NCBI GenBank assembly: GCA_013390375.1
Contig: JACATA010000001.1
Span: forward strand, 1-50,210
DNA: 50,210 bases
Origin: Marine Group I thaumarchaeote
Lineage (GTDB): Archaea > Thermoproteota > Nitrososphaeria > Nitrososphaerales > Nitrosopumilaceae
Direction: 5' to 3'
The first letter of the stretch is position 1. Each line of letters begins with the position of its first letter. Under the pieces are notes generated by a model. It ran no database searches and was not told where the DNA came from. It saw only the letters and a program-made list of their open reading frames with translations. Below, piece by piece: positions 23,747-33,458 of the stretch. The position numbers and the translations under genes are program-made.

Positions 23747-24735
23747 TAAATTTTGACACCCATCATAAACGCAGTGATAATTGCTAAAACTCCAGAGAAC
23801 ATTGTTAATTTCAAAATTTCATTACAAATTTGTTTTTCTGACAATGGTTTTTTGGCTACAAGCAACCTCACTAGTGTAATTGGTGCATGATTCTCATCAG
23901 TAGATTTTAGCTTAAAATCATCAGCATGTAAAGTAGGATTCTTAATTTCTCTATGCTCAACAATTCTTTTCACACTTGAAAGAAAAAGGAATGAGTTTAT
24001 GATAGCAGGCAAAATTGCAACTGCTGCAATAACTTCTACCTCACCAACTATAGCAATAACACCGTATGTTGCACCAAACATAACTGCCCCAGAATCCCCA
24101 GGAAATATCCTACTTGGTAATTTGTGATATTTGTAAAAAGCAAGAGAAGCAAAAGCCAAACATAGACAAGCTATACCAATTTCATAATTCTGTTGAACAA
24201 ATAGTGAGATTGCCAATGCAAAACTTGCAATTGTAGTGAATCCACTTACTACTCCATTGAGGACATCAATAGAGTTGAATGTGTTTCCTGTAATGGGAAT
24301 CATAAACACGACTAAAGCTAAATACAAAGAAGGTATTTTGACTGAACCGAATAATGGAAAATCTAGATTTGAATCATATGCACCTAACAAAAGTATTGGT
24401 GCTGCACAAAATGCAAGTGCCACTGGCTTAAACCAACCACCCATAGTTTTTCTGTCATCTATTATTCCAACAGAAAATCCCAAAACCGATGTTATGATTA
24501 TAGCTAAAATCTCTGAAATTGGAAAAAAGAAATATAATGTGATTTCTGATGCAACAATCCCAATCAGTATGGAGATGCCACCTGGTCGTGGTATCATAAC
24601 ATTGCCTTTTTTGTTAACATCTTTTACTGTCAGATTTCGCTTTTCTAAGAATTTAATCAAAATTGGAGTAAAAGCGTAAATCAAAAAAAAAGCAATTGCT
24701 GATACAATTATCGCAATGATTATTTTTTCTTGCAA
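23746..24735 (-). CDS. Glycosyltransferase family 4: UDP-GlcNAc (or HexNAc) polyprenyl-phosphate HexNAc-1-P transferase
   Basis: This 329-residue polytopic protein has about ten membrane helices. The MraY/WecA/Alg7 motifs are present: IIDDRKTMGG (the DDxxD-type Mg site, about residues 91-100), GNTFNSIDVLNGV (about 150-162) and RIFPGDSGAVMFG (about 213-225). It starts lipid-linked oligosaccharide synthesis by moving a HexNAc-1-phosphate to dolichol- or undecaprenyl-type phosphate. It probably begins protein N-glycosylation. The start is TTG, adjacent to the Hel308 stop, so it is unexpectedly placed in a DNA-replication operon. Confidence 0.9.
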   Translation of the reverse strand: MQEKIIIAIIVSAIAFFLIYAFTPILIKFLEKRNLTVKDVNKKGNVMIPRPGGISILIGIVASEITLYFFFPISEILAIIITSVLGFSVGIIDDRKTMGGWFKPVALAFCAAPILLLGAYDSNLDFPLFGSVKIPSLYLALVVFMIPITGNTFNSIDVLNGVVSGFTTIASFALAISLFVQQNYEIGIACLCLAFASLAFYKYHKLPSRIFPGDSGAVMFGATYGVIAIVGEVEVIAAVAILPAIINSFLFLSSVKRIVEHREIKNPTLHADDFKLKSTDENHAPITLVRLLVAKKPLSEKQICNEILKLTMFSGVLAIITAFMMGVKI

Positions 24736-26871
24736 TTATCTTACCCTTAATTGTGATTTTATGCTATTTGCAACAGCCATACCGATTTTATCTATTGCTG
24801 CTAATTGATTAACGGAAGTTGTTGCTAAATCTTGACGCGTTTTGATATTATTTTTGTATAATCTTCTTGCTCTCACGCGTCCAATTCCCTTAATCTTGAC
24901 AAGATCTATCAATTCTTCTTTTATACCATATCTTATCCTCTGTCGTAAGGCATCAAGCTCACTGATCAGATCAGCCCGTCCAAGTAATCTTGATAGTTCT
25001 CTAAGAGAATATACTAACCAATTTGCAGTTTCAACCATTCTGTGTATGTCGCCAGATTCAATGTTTAGTTGATCAGACAAATCAATTTCAGTTCCTTCAT
25101 TTATCCATAGATCCATTGCAAGTAAGCTTCTTGTACAATCTTGCATTTCAATATGTTTAATTTTTGTTTGTTTGTTATTTTCAATTACGACGTCTGCCCT
25201 TTCTTCATCTTTGTTTCTAAGTTCAAATTTTGGAAAAAATTCATTACAGTTGGTAATTAAATGTAAAAAACCAAACGTGTGTTTTCTTCCTTTAGAAACA
25301 TCATATTCAATTGCGTTACGAAAATCTCTTGCCGTCATTGGATCAATATATAATCTAGAAACCATTTGACCAAATTTAGTAGCTATATAACCGCCTTCTT
25401 TGTTAACAATAAATTTTTCATCTTGTAGAAAGCTTTTTGCGTTTTCTAAATTCAACTCAATTGTTTCATCTTCAACTTGCATACCGCCAAGCGTTTGTGA
25501 AAAGAATTTGTAAATTCTATCCTCTGTGATTGTAGGTGATGTAACAACCAAGCTAAGTAAATGAATCCTTAGAGAACTTGGTTCTGTAATTTTTGATTCA
25601 ATGGGTTCTGGCTCGCCATCTACATAATGTTCAAGTAGATCATCTTGAGGAATTTGTTTTGCAATAATTATCGATTCTCCCTCTTTATCATATTGCGGTC
25701 TACCAGCTCTTCCACACAACTGCTTGTATTCTAAAACACTAATGGGGGAATTTCCACCAAATTTTGAGTTATATCTCAATATACTTGATATAACCACTCG
25801 ACGGGCTGGAAGATTTACACCAGCAGCTAACGTTGGAGTTGCAGATAGCAACTTTATTTTACCATTTCTAAATTCTGTTTCAATGATTTCACGACAGTTT
25901 TGATTGAGTCCAGCATGATGAAATGCCACACCCTGTTTTACAACAGATGCCAATTTTTTAATTAGTTCTGTTTGTTCATTATTTGAGAGTATTTTTTTTG
26001 AAATTTTTCCTAGTTCTGCTAATTCTTTGCTGCCCAATTTCTTTTCAATATATTTTCCAGAATCCATAGCAAGTTTGACAGAGCTAGGTCTAGTCATAGC
26101 AAATAACAAACTTTGACCACCATTTTTTACAGAGTCTATGCCTAAACCAATTGACGGTAATCCTACACTATCAAAATTTATTTTGTATGATTCCCTTTCT
26201 TGGTTTTTTACAGTAAAGTCGTCATACACTGCTTCTGAAAGTGGCACAGGTCGCCATTTACTTTCAACTGGTTTACACTCCAACCATTCTGCAAGTTCAT
26301 CGTAATTCGTAATGGTTGCACTTAATGCAATAATCTGTGATTTGTTTCCTGCAAGTCCAAGTTTGAATCTAGTTAGGATCATTTCTAGAGTTGGACCTCT
26401 TCCCTCATCTCCAACTAAATGAATTTCATCACTTATCACGAGTCCTATATCATCAATCCATGACGGACTAAATCGCATTAGAGAATCCATCTTTTCGTTT
26501 GTAAGAATCAAAATGTCAGAATTTTTTAATGTGTCATCCGAATCAAAATCTCCTGTAGAAATTGTTACTTTGATTTTACGATCAAGCTTTGCGGTTTCTA
26601 GCTTCTTAAATTCTGAAAACTTTTCAGCGGCAAGGGCCTTCAAAGGACTGAGATAAACAATTTTTGTTTTATGTTTTTTAATGTGTTGGATTATTGCCAA
26701 AATGGCAATGAGTGTTTTTCCACTTGCAGTGGGTGCAGAAACAAGAATATTTTTCCCATCAAGAACTCCTGCTTTGATGGCATCTTCTTGTGGGGGGTAA
26801 AGTTCTGTATAGCCTTGGGATTTTAAGAAATTAATTATGTTAGGATCAAGAGGTAATTCATCAATTTTCAT
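24736..26871 (-). CDS. hel308: Hel308-type DNA helicase (Ski2-like superfamily 2)
   Basis: This 711-residue protein has helicase motif I SAPTASGKT (about residues 44-52), the DEIH box, SAT motif III, GRAGRPQYD (motif VI, about 388-396), then a winged-helix and ratchet region, and a C-terminal helix-hairpin-helix (KIKGIGRVRARRLY, about 660-673). Hel308 unwinds forks with 3'-5' polarity and assists restart and recombination in archaea. The four-base overlap with mcm means they are translated together. Length is typical. Confidence 0.93.
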   Translation of the reverse strand: MKIDELPLDPNIINFLKSQGYTELYPPQEDAIKAGVLDGKNILVSAPTASGKTLIAILAIIQHIKKHKTKIVYLSPLKALAAEKFSEFKKLETAKLDRKIKVTISTGDFDSDDTLKNSDILILTNEKMDSLMRFSPSWIDDIGLVISDEIHLVGDEGRGPTLEMILTRFKLGLAGNKSQIIALSATITNYDELAEWLECKPVESKWRPVPLSEAVYDDFTVKNQERESYKINFDSVGLPSIGLGIDSVKNGGQSLLFAMTRPSSVKLAMDSGKYIEKKLGSKELAELGKISKKILSNNEQTELIKKLASVVKQGVAFHHAGLNQNCREIIETEFRNGKIKLLSATPTLAAGVNLPARRVVISSILRYNSKFGGNSPISVLEYKQLCGRAGRPQYDKEGESIIIAKQIPQDDLLEHYVDGEPEPIESKITEPSSLRIHLLSLVVTSPTITEDRIYKFFSQTLGGMQVEDETIELNLENAKSFLQDEKFIVNKEGGYIATKFGQMVSRLYIDPMTARDFRNAIEYDVSKGRKHTFGFLHLITNCNEFFPKFELRNKDEERADVVIENNKQTKIKHIEMQDCTRSLLAMDLWINEGTEIDLSDQLNIESGDIHRMVETANWLVYSLRELSRLLGRADLISELDALRQRIRYGIKEELIDLVKIKGIGRVRARRLYKNNIKTRQDLATTSVNQLAAIDKIGMAVANSIKSQLRVR

Positions 26872-28961
26872 CTTACCGTGTTGTAATGACCTGGTTTTGA
26901 CTCATAAATAGTTGCATCTCGGACCATTCTACGAATATAATTTCTAGCTTCTTCTTCGTTAAATTTCTCTGATTTTACAAGCTCATCAACAAATGTTTGT
27001 TCTAGTACTGGTGACTGCGGTTCACCCTCAAGTGATTTTAGAATTTCCATAAACGTAGCCAATTTTGAAACTTCGCTACGAGGGCGACCCTGTAGCACGC
27101 CAATGTCAATCTTTCCTGTGTTGACATCTATTCCCGCATTCTTCAACATTTCATTGAATAAGTAAATTGCCCTATCTGCATCATCTTCCTCAACTTGATT
27201 TTTCAACAAAATCCTTGCTCGTGCAGTAGATAATCTAATTAGTCCTTCTAGTTGTCTTGGTGTTATCGTGATCATTTTTTCTTTATCTTCGCCTTCAACG
27301 CTTCTCATTTTAAGATAGAATTCCATTATCTTATTTTCAGCTTCTTTTGTAAGAACTGGATCATTTTGTTTTGCATATGCCAAATATTTTGTAAGAATAT
27401 CTACATCTATAAGCGAAGTAGTGTCAGTTCCAGACGTTCCATGCTGACTTAGTATATGCTGCGCTATCTGTCTATCTTTTTCCTTATGTGGGATATCTCT
27501 TACAACAAAGATCAAGTCAAATCTTGTAAGAAGTGGGATTGGAAGATTTACATTTTCAGTTAAATTTTTGAATGGATCATATTTTCCAAACATGGGGTTT
27601 GCCGCAGCCAATATTGAGGTTCTTGCATTAAGGGTCGCAACTATACCACCCTTGGCTATGCTTGCTGACTGTTGTTCCATCACTTCATGTAGAGCGCTTC
27701 TATCCTCTGGTCGCATTTTGTCGAATTCGTCTATACAAACTAGACCTTGATCACCAAGAACTACAGCCCCAGCTTCTAGCATGAAAATTCCTGAAGCATC
27801 ACGCACAACGGCGGCAGTAAGACCCGCAGCAGTAGAGCCTCTTCCTGACGTATATAGTCCTCTAGGAGCAATCCTTGCACAGAACTTTAGCATTTCACTT
27901 TTTGCAGTACCCGGATCTCCAACAAGAAAAACGTTGATGTCTCCTCTAACTTTTGAGCCATCTGAAAGTGCTCGTTGTGTTGAACCGACAATCAACAAAA
28001 GAATAGCTTCTTTGAATAACTCATGCCCCCGAATATGCGGTGCAAATGACGCAATCAATCTATCATAAATATCTGGGTTTTTTGATAACGTTCTTATTAT
28101 TTTCTGTTCATCTGGGGAAATTTCTTCTCTTTCTGTTCGTCTTGAACCTTTAATTCCCCTGCCTCCAATAAATTCAATATTATTTCCATCCATTCGTAGT
28201 CTGTAAAGCGCGCTTTCAGATTGTTTTACTCCAAATACTCGTTCCTGCTCAATTCTGACAATTCCAGTTAAAATAATTCTATCACCAGGACGTGCATAAT
28301 CCACCAAGTCCTGCTTCATACTGACGTTCACATAGTGAGGCAACTGTCCTGGTGGAAGATCCTCAGGCAATTCCTGCAATCTAACTATTTGAAAATCTAT
28401 GAATCTACTTTCTTCAGCCACTATAGCTAAATTGGTATATGGACACTTTGGACTCTGACATTTTACAGCTTTATCCAAGCTCATTCCATCAAGCAAAGTA
28501 AATTTTGAGATGTGTTTATCAAGACACTTGTAAGTTAATTCTTTAGCCAGCGGTTTTACTTCTGAAGCTCTTACCACCATGCCAGATACACTTGTCATCT
28601 TTGTGATTACTTCAGAGTTAATCTGACGTAAACTTCGTTCAGCAGGAAAGTTTGCTATACGTGCGCGTATGTCATGTTCGATCTTTCTTGCATATTCCGG
28701 GAAACGTTCTTGTAATATTTCCTTAATAGCTCTTGAAAATGCATTGAGAATCTCGTCAGGACTTTCAACGAACTTTGATTCAATAAATGGAACCGACACC
28801 AAGTCATTAAAATCTACAACAATGTACTTTGCTCTTTTTGGCATCATTTGATCAATTTGTTCAACATAAGAAAAAGATCCTGTAGGATCTTTGAACTGCG
28901 TTAGAAATTCCTTTACTTTGTCTGCAAGTGCTGATTCTGTTTGTGATTCCTCTGCAGTCAT
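26868..28961 (-). CDS. mcm: Replicative DNA helicase MCM
   Basis: This 697-residue AAA+ helicase has an N-terminal domain with a zinc site (CLDKH at about 149-153, CQSPKC at about 173-178), then the ATPase core: Walker A GDPGTAKSEM (about 343), Walker B CIDEFDKM, the sensor region AAANPM, and the arginine-finger block LLTRFDLIF. It forms the hexameric engine of the replication fork, driven with GINS and GAN/Cdc45-like partners. It overlaps gins (upstream) and hel308 (downstream) by 4 bases each, indicating a coupled operon. Confidence 0.97.
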   Translation of the reverse strand: MTAEESQTESALADKVKEFLTQFKDPTGSFSYVEQIDQMMPKRAKYIVVDFNDLVSVPFIESKFVESPDEILNAFSRAIKEILQERFPEYARKIEHDIRARIANFPAERSLRQINSEVITKMTSVSGMVVRASEVKPLAKELTYKCLDKHISKFTLLDGMSLDKAVKCQSPKCPYTNLAIVAEESRFIDFQIVRLQELPEDLPPGQLPHYVNVSMKQDLVDYARPGDRIILTGIVRIEQERVFGVKQSESALYRLRMDGNNIEFIGGRGIKGSRRTEREEISPDEQKIIRTLSKNPDIYDRLIASFAPHIRGHELFKEAILLLIVGSTQRALSDGSKVRGDINVFLVGDPGTAKSEMLKFCARIAPRGLYTSGRGSTAAGLTAAVVRDASGIFMLEAGAVVLGDQGLVCIDEFDKMRPEDRSALHEVMEQQSASIAKGGIVATLNARTSILAAANPMFGKYDPFKNLTENVNLPIPLLTRFDLIFVVRDIPHKEKDRQIAQHILSQHGTSGTDTTSLIDVDILTKYLAYAKQNDPVLTKEAENKIMEFYLKMRSVEGEDKEKMITITPRQLEGLIRLSTARARILLKNQVEEDDADRAIYLFNEMLKNAGIDVNTGKIDIGVLQGRPRSEVSKLATFMEILKSLEGEPQSPVLEQTFVDELVKSEKFNEEEARNYIRRMVRDATIYESKPGHYNTVR

Positions 28962-29485
28962 TTTTTGTTACCTAATATTGTTTTAGAAAACTTTGTGCTA
29001 TTATCGTGAAGGTTATTGTAGAATTCACGTTCTTCTACAGACAGTTTCTGAGCAATCTCAGCTGTCAGTTTGGATGCATCTGCAAGACGAATTATTTTGG
29101 TTTGCCTAGTTCTAAGTAGTTTGTTTAGCATGCTTTCAACCCTGTCATAATCTTTTTCAGGCAATCCTTTCATGTACGATTTCAACTTTATGTAAAAATG
29201 AGGATCAGCTTGTTGTTGCACTTGAAGTGTCGACAGATCAAATTGACCTAACATTATCTCCTTTTCAACAGCCTGTTTTAATTGTACAAGCATATCTACA
29301 TCTTGAATTTCAACATGTTTTTCAGATTCTAAAACCTCTGCAACCCATCTAGGAATATTAAGAATTTCACCCTGTTTTCCTTCAATTGAAATGCCTGAAA
29401 CATCTAATTTCAGATCTTTTTTAAATTCCACTTTAACATCCTTTAGACTATTTCCTATCGAATGCATGTGTACCAGTTCAGACAT
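28958..29485 (-). CDS. GINS complex subunit, Gins23-like
   Basis: This 175-residue protein is placed by context and domain order. A beta-rich domain comes first (residues about 10-50, with GEILNIPRWVAEVL) and a helical domain follows (about 60-165). This B-then-A order is that of Psf2/Psf3-type, Gins23-like subunits. GINS ties MCM to the archaeal replisome. The ATG at 29485 is used; an in-frame TTG at 29491 lies 26 bases below a TATA-like TTAAAT and is also possible. It heads the operon and overlaps mcm by 4 bases. Confidence 0.85.
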   Translation of the reverse strand: MSELVHMHSIGNSLKDVKVEFKKDLKLDVSGISIEGKQGEILNIPRWVAEVLESEKHVEIQDVDMLVQLKQAVEKEIMLGQFDLSTLQVQQQADPHFYIKLKSYMKGLPEKDYDRVESMLNKLLRTRQTKIIRLADASKLTAEIAQKLSVEEREFYNNLHDNSTKFSKTILGNKK

Positions 29486-29531
29486 TTCCAATGGATCTGT
29501 AACACCATTGAACCATTTAATGGATACGATC

Positions 29532-29569
29532 GATCAAATGAATTTACAAAAAGCTTTGATCATTTGATC
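29532..29569. promoter_or_regulatory. 10-bp inverted repeat between the GINS-MCM operon and RFC
   Basis: GATCAAATGA (29532-29541) and its exact complement TCATTTGATC (29560-29569) flank an 18-base spacer. The site lies between the TATA-like box for GINS (about 29513-29521) and that for RFC (about 29579-29587), so one bound protein could influence both promoters. Confidence 0.4.
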
Positions 29570-29610
29570 CTTTATGTCATTTATTAACAGGACAGGCAGG
29601 TTAAGATCCA

Positions 29611-30567
29611 ATGTCGCCATCAAGCGTTATGTGGGTAGAGAAATACCGTCCCCAGAAAATATCTGAATTGATAAATCAAAAGGAAATTGTGGGCAGTATT
29701 AACTCTATGTTGAAAAACCAGTCTGAATTACCTCATCTTTTATTTTCAGGTTCGGCCGGAGTAGGAAAGACTTCTGCTGCACTTTGTGTATCAAGAGAGA
29801 TCCTGGGTAAACATTGGCGGGACTATACTTTAGAGCTTAATGCATCTGATGAGCGGGGAATTAACATGGTAAGGGAACGTGTAAAAAAATTTTCACGGTT
29901 TGCAGGATTAGATACAGAAATTCCGTTTAAAATAATAATTCTTGACGAGGCAGATGAGATGACAGCAGATGCACAAACTGCACTTAGAAGGATAACTGAA
30001 GACACTGCAAAAATTTGCAGATTTATTTTAATTGCAAATAATTTATCAAAAATAATTAAACCTATTCAAAGTAGATGTGTTGTATTCAAATTTACTAAGA
30101 TTTCAGACAAGGAAATTCTCTCTCAATTAAAATCCATTGGTAAAAAAGAGAAGATTAAGGCAGATGAAAAAGGATTGAGTGCTATATGTGATTATACTGA
30201 TGGCGATCTACGTCATGCAATTAATATTCTTCAAGCAGCTGCAAGTTCAGGAAATGTAACCGAGTCAGTTGTCAAATCAGTGGTTGGATTAACTAAAACA
30301 AATGATGTTCAAGATGTTCTAAAATTAGCCCTTGATGGAAAGATTTCTGATGCAAGGGACAAAATGATAGAACTGATCAAAGTTTATGGAATGTCAGAGT
30401 CAGATTTTCTAAAATATATCAATCAAGCAGTTTTTAATTCCAAAGCCAACAACCTTGAGGGAATGTTAGAGACAATTGCAAAGTATGATTACAGAATTTT
30501 GGTAGGTGCTAACCCTGAGATTCAGCTGTCAGCACTATTAGCAGAGTTAACAAAATTTGGGAAATAA
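29611..30567 (+). CDS. rfcS: Replication factor C small subunit
   Basis: This 318-residue AAA+ clamp-loader subunit has the RFC boxes: WVEKYRP at the N-terminus, Walker A SGSAGVGKTS (about residues 46-55), Walker B ILDEADEM (about 110-117), the SRC motif in QSRCVVFKF, and a C-terminal helical collar. It loads the PCNA clamp with the large subunit, which is not in this window. It diverges from the GINS-MCM operon. A TTTATTAAC box lies about 27 bases before the ATG, suggesting leaderless transcription. Confidence 0.96.
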   Translation: MSPSSVMWVEKYRPQKISELINQKEIVGSINSMLKNQSELPHLLFSGSAGVGKTSAALCVSREILGKHWRDYTLELNASDERGINMVRERVKKFSRFAGLDTEIPFKIIILDEADEMTADAQTALRRITEDTAKICRFILIANNLSKIIKPIQSRCVVFKFTKISDKEILSQLKSIGKKEKIKADEKGLSAICDYTDGDLRHAINILQAAASSGNVTESVVKSVVGLTKTNDVQDVLKLALDGKISDARDKMIELIKVYGMSESDFLKYINQAVFNSKANNLEGMLETIAKYDYRILVGANPEIQLSALLAELTKFGK

Positions 30568-30571
30568 CAAG

Positions 30572-30655
30572 CGCAGAGAGAGGGATTCGAACCCCCGCGT
30601 GCTTGCACACACAGGCTCTCAAGGCCCGCGCTCTACCAGGCTAAGCGACCTCTGC
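30572..30655 (-). tRNA. tRNA-Ser (anticodon TGA)
   Basis: A type II cloverleaf on the minus strand with a long variable arm (TGTGTGCAAGCACGC), anticodon stem CGGGC/GCCTG with loop CTTGAGA, T loop TTCGAAT, and G73, the serine discriminator. CCA is not encoded. Confidence 0.93.
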
Positions 30656-30720
30656 AAAAATCAGTTATTATGACTGGTTAAAATTTGTTTTAAAGAAAAA
30701 AAAACGTTAGAAATTACTTT

Positions 30721-31287
30721 CTAAACAATTCCTTTGCTCGGTACATCATGATGTGAGTGTGGGTTTGCTGCTCCAGAACTTAGATTTTGGTAAGTTCCTG
30801 CAGCCTTTTCGTGAAATTCCTGTAAGCCTTGGTCCACTAATACCGCTTGTGGGGGACAAACTGATACACATGCCATACACCAGATACAATCATGTTCTCT
30901 AATTGCATCAGCCTTGTCTGTGTAATCTAATCTCTCTTCTTTCTCAGTAGTACCTAGACCTTTCCATGGTGTCTTATCTTTCACTGCATCTATGCCTGAA
31001 ATGTCCTTGTCAGTTCTGTACCATTGAAATATTTGTACAGGACAAGCCTCAATACATGCGCCGTCTGCAACACAAGAATCCCAGTCATTTGCCACCATAG
31101 TACCTGTTATACCTAGAGGAACCATCTTCTCTTTGTGCTTTTTATAGTCAGCAAGAACTTTTTCGTCCTTTGATGCTTCAACTAGCCCTTGAGATGGCCA
31201 AATCCAGTGAAAATTTTCGCCGTCATCCAGTGCAATCTTTCCGATCGGCTTTTTGTCTCCTTTACAGAAGTCCTCTTGAATTGGCAT
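30721..31287 (-). CDS. Dicluster ferredoxin (zinc-ferredoxin type)
   Basis: This 188-residue protein has two iron-sulphur motifs. CVADGACIEACPV (about residues 72-84) is a Cx5Cx3CP set, typical of a 3Fe-4S or atypical cluster. CIWCMACVSVCPPQA (about 133-147) is the classic CxxCxxCxxxCP set. A long N-terminal extension with HWIWP and a middle loop resemble archaeal zinc-containing ferredoxins; the zinc-binding histidines are in the N-terminal region. It likely carries low-potential electrons in the cytoplasm. A TTTAAAT box sits about 28 bases upstream of the ATG. The C-terminus has a His-rich segment. Confidence 0.9.
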   Translation of the reverse strand: MPIQEDFCKGDKKPIGKIALDDGENFHWIWPSQGLVEASKDEKVLADYKKHKEKMVPLGITGTMVANDWDSCVADGACIEACPVQIFQWYRTDKDISGIDAVKDKTPWKGLGTTEKEERLDYTDKADAIREHDCIWCMACVSVCPPQAVLVDQGLQEFHEKAAGTYQNLSSGAANPHSHHDVPSKGIV

Positions 31288-31311
31288 TAAGAATTCTATT
31301 TTTAGATATTA

Positions 31312-31318
31312 TTTAAAT
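31312..31318 (-). promoter_or_regulatory. TATA box of the ferredoxin gene
   Basis: The symmetric TTTAAAT is centred about 28 bases upstream of the ferredoxin ATG at 31287, matching leaderless initiation. Confidence 0.5.
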
Positions 31319-31421
31319 CTAGACAAATTTAGTTATTCCTAACTGGAAATTTTAAAATTTTTAGTTATAACACCGTTTTTCATTTTTCCTTACGTTCATA
31401 TCGTTTCATGATGGTTTTTGA

Positions 31422-32090
31422 TTGTTGGATATTATCAAATATGATGTTTATAGCGGACCAAATATTGGAATTTTTACCAGTGTAAATGACAAATTTGTTT
31501 TTATTCCAAATGGATTTGCCAAAACTAAGGCTGAGAATTTAGCACGCTATCTTCAAACTGAATATCTTATGACGCCTGTTGCCAACACCAGATTACTTGG
31601 TATTCTAATGGTTCTAAACAATCATGGAATACTTTTACCTAAAACATCTTCTCCAGATGAGATCGCAAATTTACGAAAATGCACTGACTTGAATGTAAAA
31701 ATATTAGATACGAAATACAATGCCCTAGGAAATTTAATCTGCGTTAATGATAAGGGCGGAGTTATTTCTCCCATTATTGAAAAGGAATTCATCAAAGAAA
31801 TTGAGGATGTTTTAGATATCGAAGTGATCCAAAAGAAGGTTGCTGGATTTCATCAGGTTGGTGCTGTAATGGAGGCTAACAATCTTGGAGGTATTATTCA
31901 TCCTGAGGCAGATGAGGAAGACATTAAAAACTTTTCAAATGTTTTAGGTGTTAACCTTGAACCTGCAACAATAAATGGAGGAATTCCATTTGTTTCCTCT
32001 GGCATGTTAGCAAACAGTAATGCTGTTGTAGTTGGCAACTTAACAAACGGCCCTGAAATTATGATGCTAACAAGAGCATTTACAAATTAA
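31422..32090 (+). CDS. eif6: Translation initiation factor 6 (aIF6)
   Basis: This 222-residue protein is the five-fold pseudosymmetric eIF6 fold, seen as repeated segments of the type GIF...NDKFVFIP, LLGILMVLNNHGILLP, NALGNLICVNDKGGVISP, AVMEANNLGGIIHP and SNAVVVGNLTNGPEI. It binds the large ribosomal subunit and blocks premature joining. Length is normal. The start is TTG at 31422. It ends with an 11-base overlap against the convergent hisS gene. Confidence 0.95.
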   Translation: MLDIIKYDVYSGPNIGIFTSVNDKFVFIPNGFAKTKAENLARYLQTEYLMTPVANTRLLGILMVLNNHGILLPKTSSPDEIANLRKCTDLNVKILDTKYNALGNLICVNDKGGVISPIIEKEFIKEIEDVLDIEVIQKKVAGFHQVGAVMEANNLGGIIHPEADEEDIKNFSNVLGVNLEPATINGGIPFVSSGMLANSNAVVVGNLTNGPEIMMLTRAFTN

Positions 32091-33378
32091 GAACGTCTTT
32101 TGGGCTTGTAACTAAGTCGTCTAAAGAAATTTGCTTTTCTGTTCTATCCACCATATTTCTTAAGACAACTTGTTTCTCTGAAAATTCTTTGGGCGCGAAT
32201 ATAACACAAAACTTTGAGTTTGCTGACATTTCCATCTGTTTCTTCAATGATTTGGCAGTTAAATCGATGTTTGTTGATATTCCAAGTTTTCGTAGTTTTG
32301 AGACGCAATTAATTGCATCTGATTTTAATTCGTCATTTACGTAGAGTACAGATATTGTATCAGCAGGTGGAATAGAAGAAATGCCTTGATCATCAAGGCG
32401 TAGAATAATTCTTTCTACACCTCCCGCTACTCCCGTAGCCCCTAAATCATCACGACCAAACGCATTTGGTAGACTGTCATACCTTCCACCACCTACCAAC
32501 GCACCCAAATCAGAAGTGCTATCGAATGCTTCAAAGACTATACCCGTGTAATAATCAAGACCCCTTACAATACCGAAGTTAATTCTGATGTTATCCACTC
32601 CTCTGTTTTTTAGTGAACGATACAGATTACATAATTCATTCCAACTATCTAATAATTCTCTCCAACCACCACCTTCAATTGAAGCATCAAAGCTTTGTTC
32701 AATTTCATCCGGTGTTCCCTTAAGATTTGAAAACTCTAATATTTTTTCCAATTTTTCTAGAGAATATCCCTTTTTCTTGTATTCTTGCAGTATTTCGTCT
32801 TTTGATTTTTTTTGAATCTTGTCTACAGCTCTGAAAATATCATGAAGTAAGGTGGTTTCATTTGATTCAAAAACATGGTTGATATACGATTCAACTAGTT
32901 TTCTATGATTGATATCAATACTGATGTTTTGTAGTTTGAGATTATCAAAAAACCTAGATGTAAATTCTATAAGTTCTGCATCATGTTCTGTGTTTAGGTT
33001 ACCAAATGTTTCAATGTTCCACTGATGAAAGAATCGATATCTGCCTTTTTGTGGTTCATCGTATCTCCAAACACCACCAAATGAAGAAAATTTTGCAGGC
33101 AATTTCAGATTTTTTTGTGATGCAGCATATCTTGTTAGACCAACGGTAAAATCAAATCTTAGTGCTACCTCCCTATCGCCCTTATCTTTGAATTGATATA
33201 TCTCATCACGAATGGATGGTCCACTCTTTGCTTCTAGCACGGATAAAAGTTCAATCGGTGAAGGTTCAATCAAATCAAATCCAAAAGTTTTTGCAGTATC
33301 CAAAAATGTTTGACGAACGAACTCAATTTTTATCATTTCGTCCGTATCGAAGTCCTTCATTCCACGTGGTAGTTCCAT
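32080..33378 (-). CDS. hisS: Histidyl-tRNA synthetase
   Basis: This 432-residue class II synthetase has the N-terminal MELPRGMKDF motif, motif-2-region residues ALRFDFTVGLTRYA (about 70-83), the histidine-A block GLDYYTGIVFE (about 258-268), GGGRYDSL, and the motif-3 stretch GVAGGVERIILRL. A C-terminal anticodon-binding domain follows (about 330-432). It charges tRNA-His in the cytoplasm. A CTTAAAG-like box lies about 26 bases upstream of the ATG. The gene diverges from archease. Confidence 0.96.
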   Translation of the reverse strand: MELPRGMKDFDTDEMIKIEFVRQTFLDTAKTFGFDLIEPSPIELLSVLEAKSGPSIRDEIYQFKDKGDREVALRFDFTVGLTRYAASQKNLKLPAKFSSFGGVWRYDEPQKGRYRFFHQWNIETFGNLNTEHDAELIEFTSRFFDNLKLQNISIDINHRKLVESYINHVFESNETTLLHDIFRAVDKIQKKSKDEILQEYKKKGYSLEKLEKILEFSNLKGTPDEIEQSFDASIEGGGWRELLDSWNELCNLYRSLKNRGVDNIRINFGIVRGLDYYTGIVFEAFDSTSDLGALVGGGRYDSLPNAFGRDDLGATGVAGGVERIILRLDDQGISSIPPADTISVLYVNDELKSDAINCVSKLRKLGISTNIDLTAKSLKKQMEMSANSKFCVIFAPKEFSEKQVVLRNMVDRTEKQISLDDLVTSPKDVLNL

Positions 33379-33458
33379 TCAAAAAAAAATCGTAAAAAGT
33401 ACCTTTAAGATTTGCTGTTTACTTTAACTCATTAATAGCAGAAATTTATAAAAAAAGT

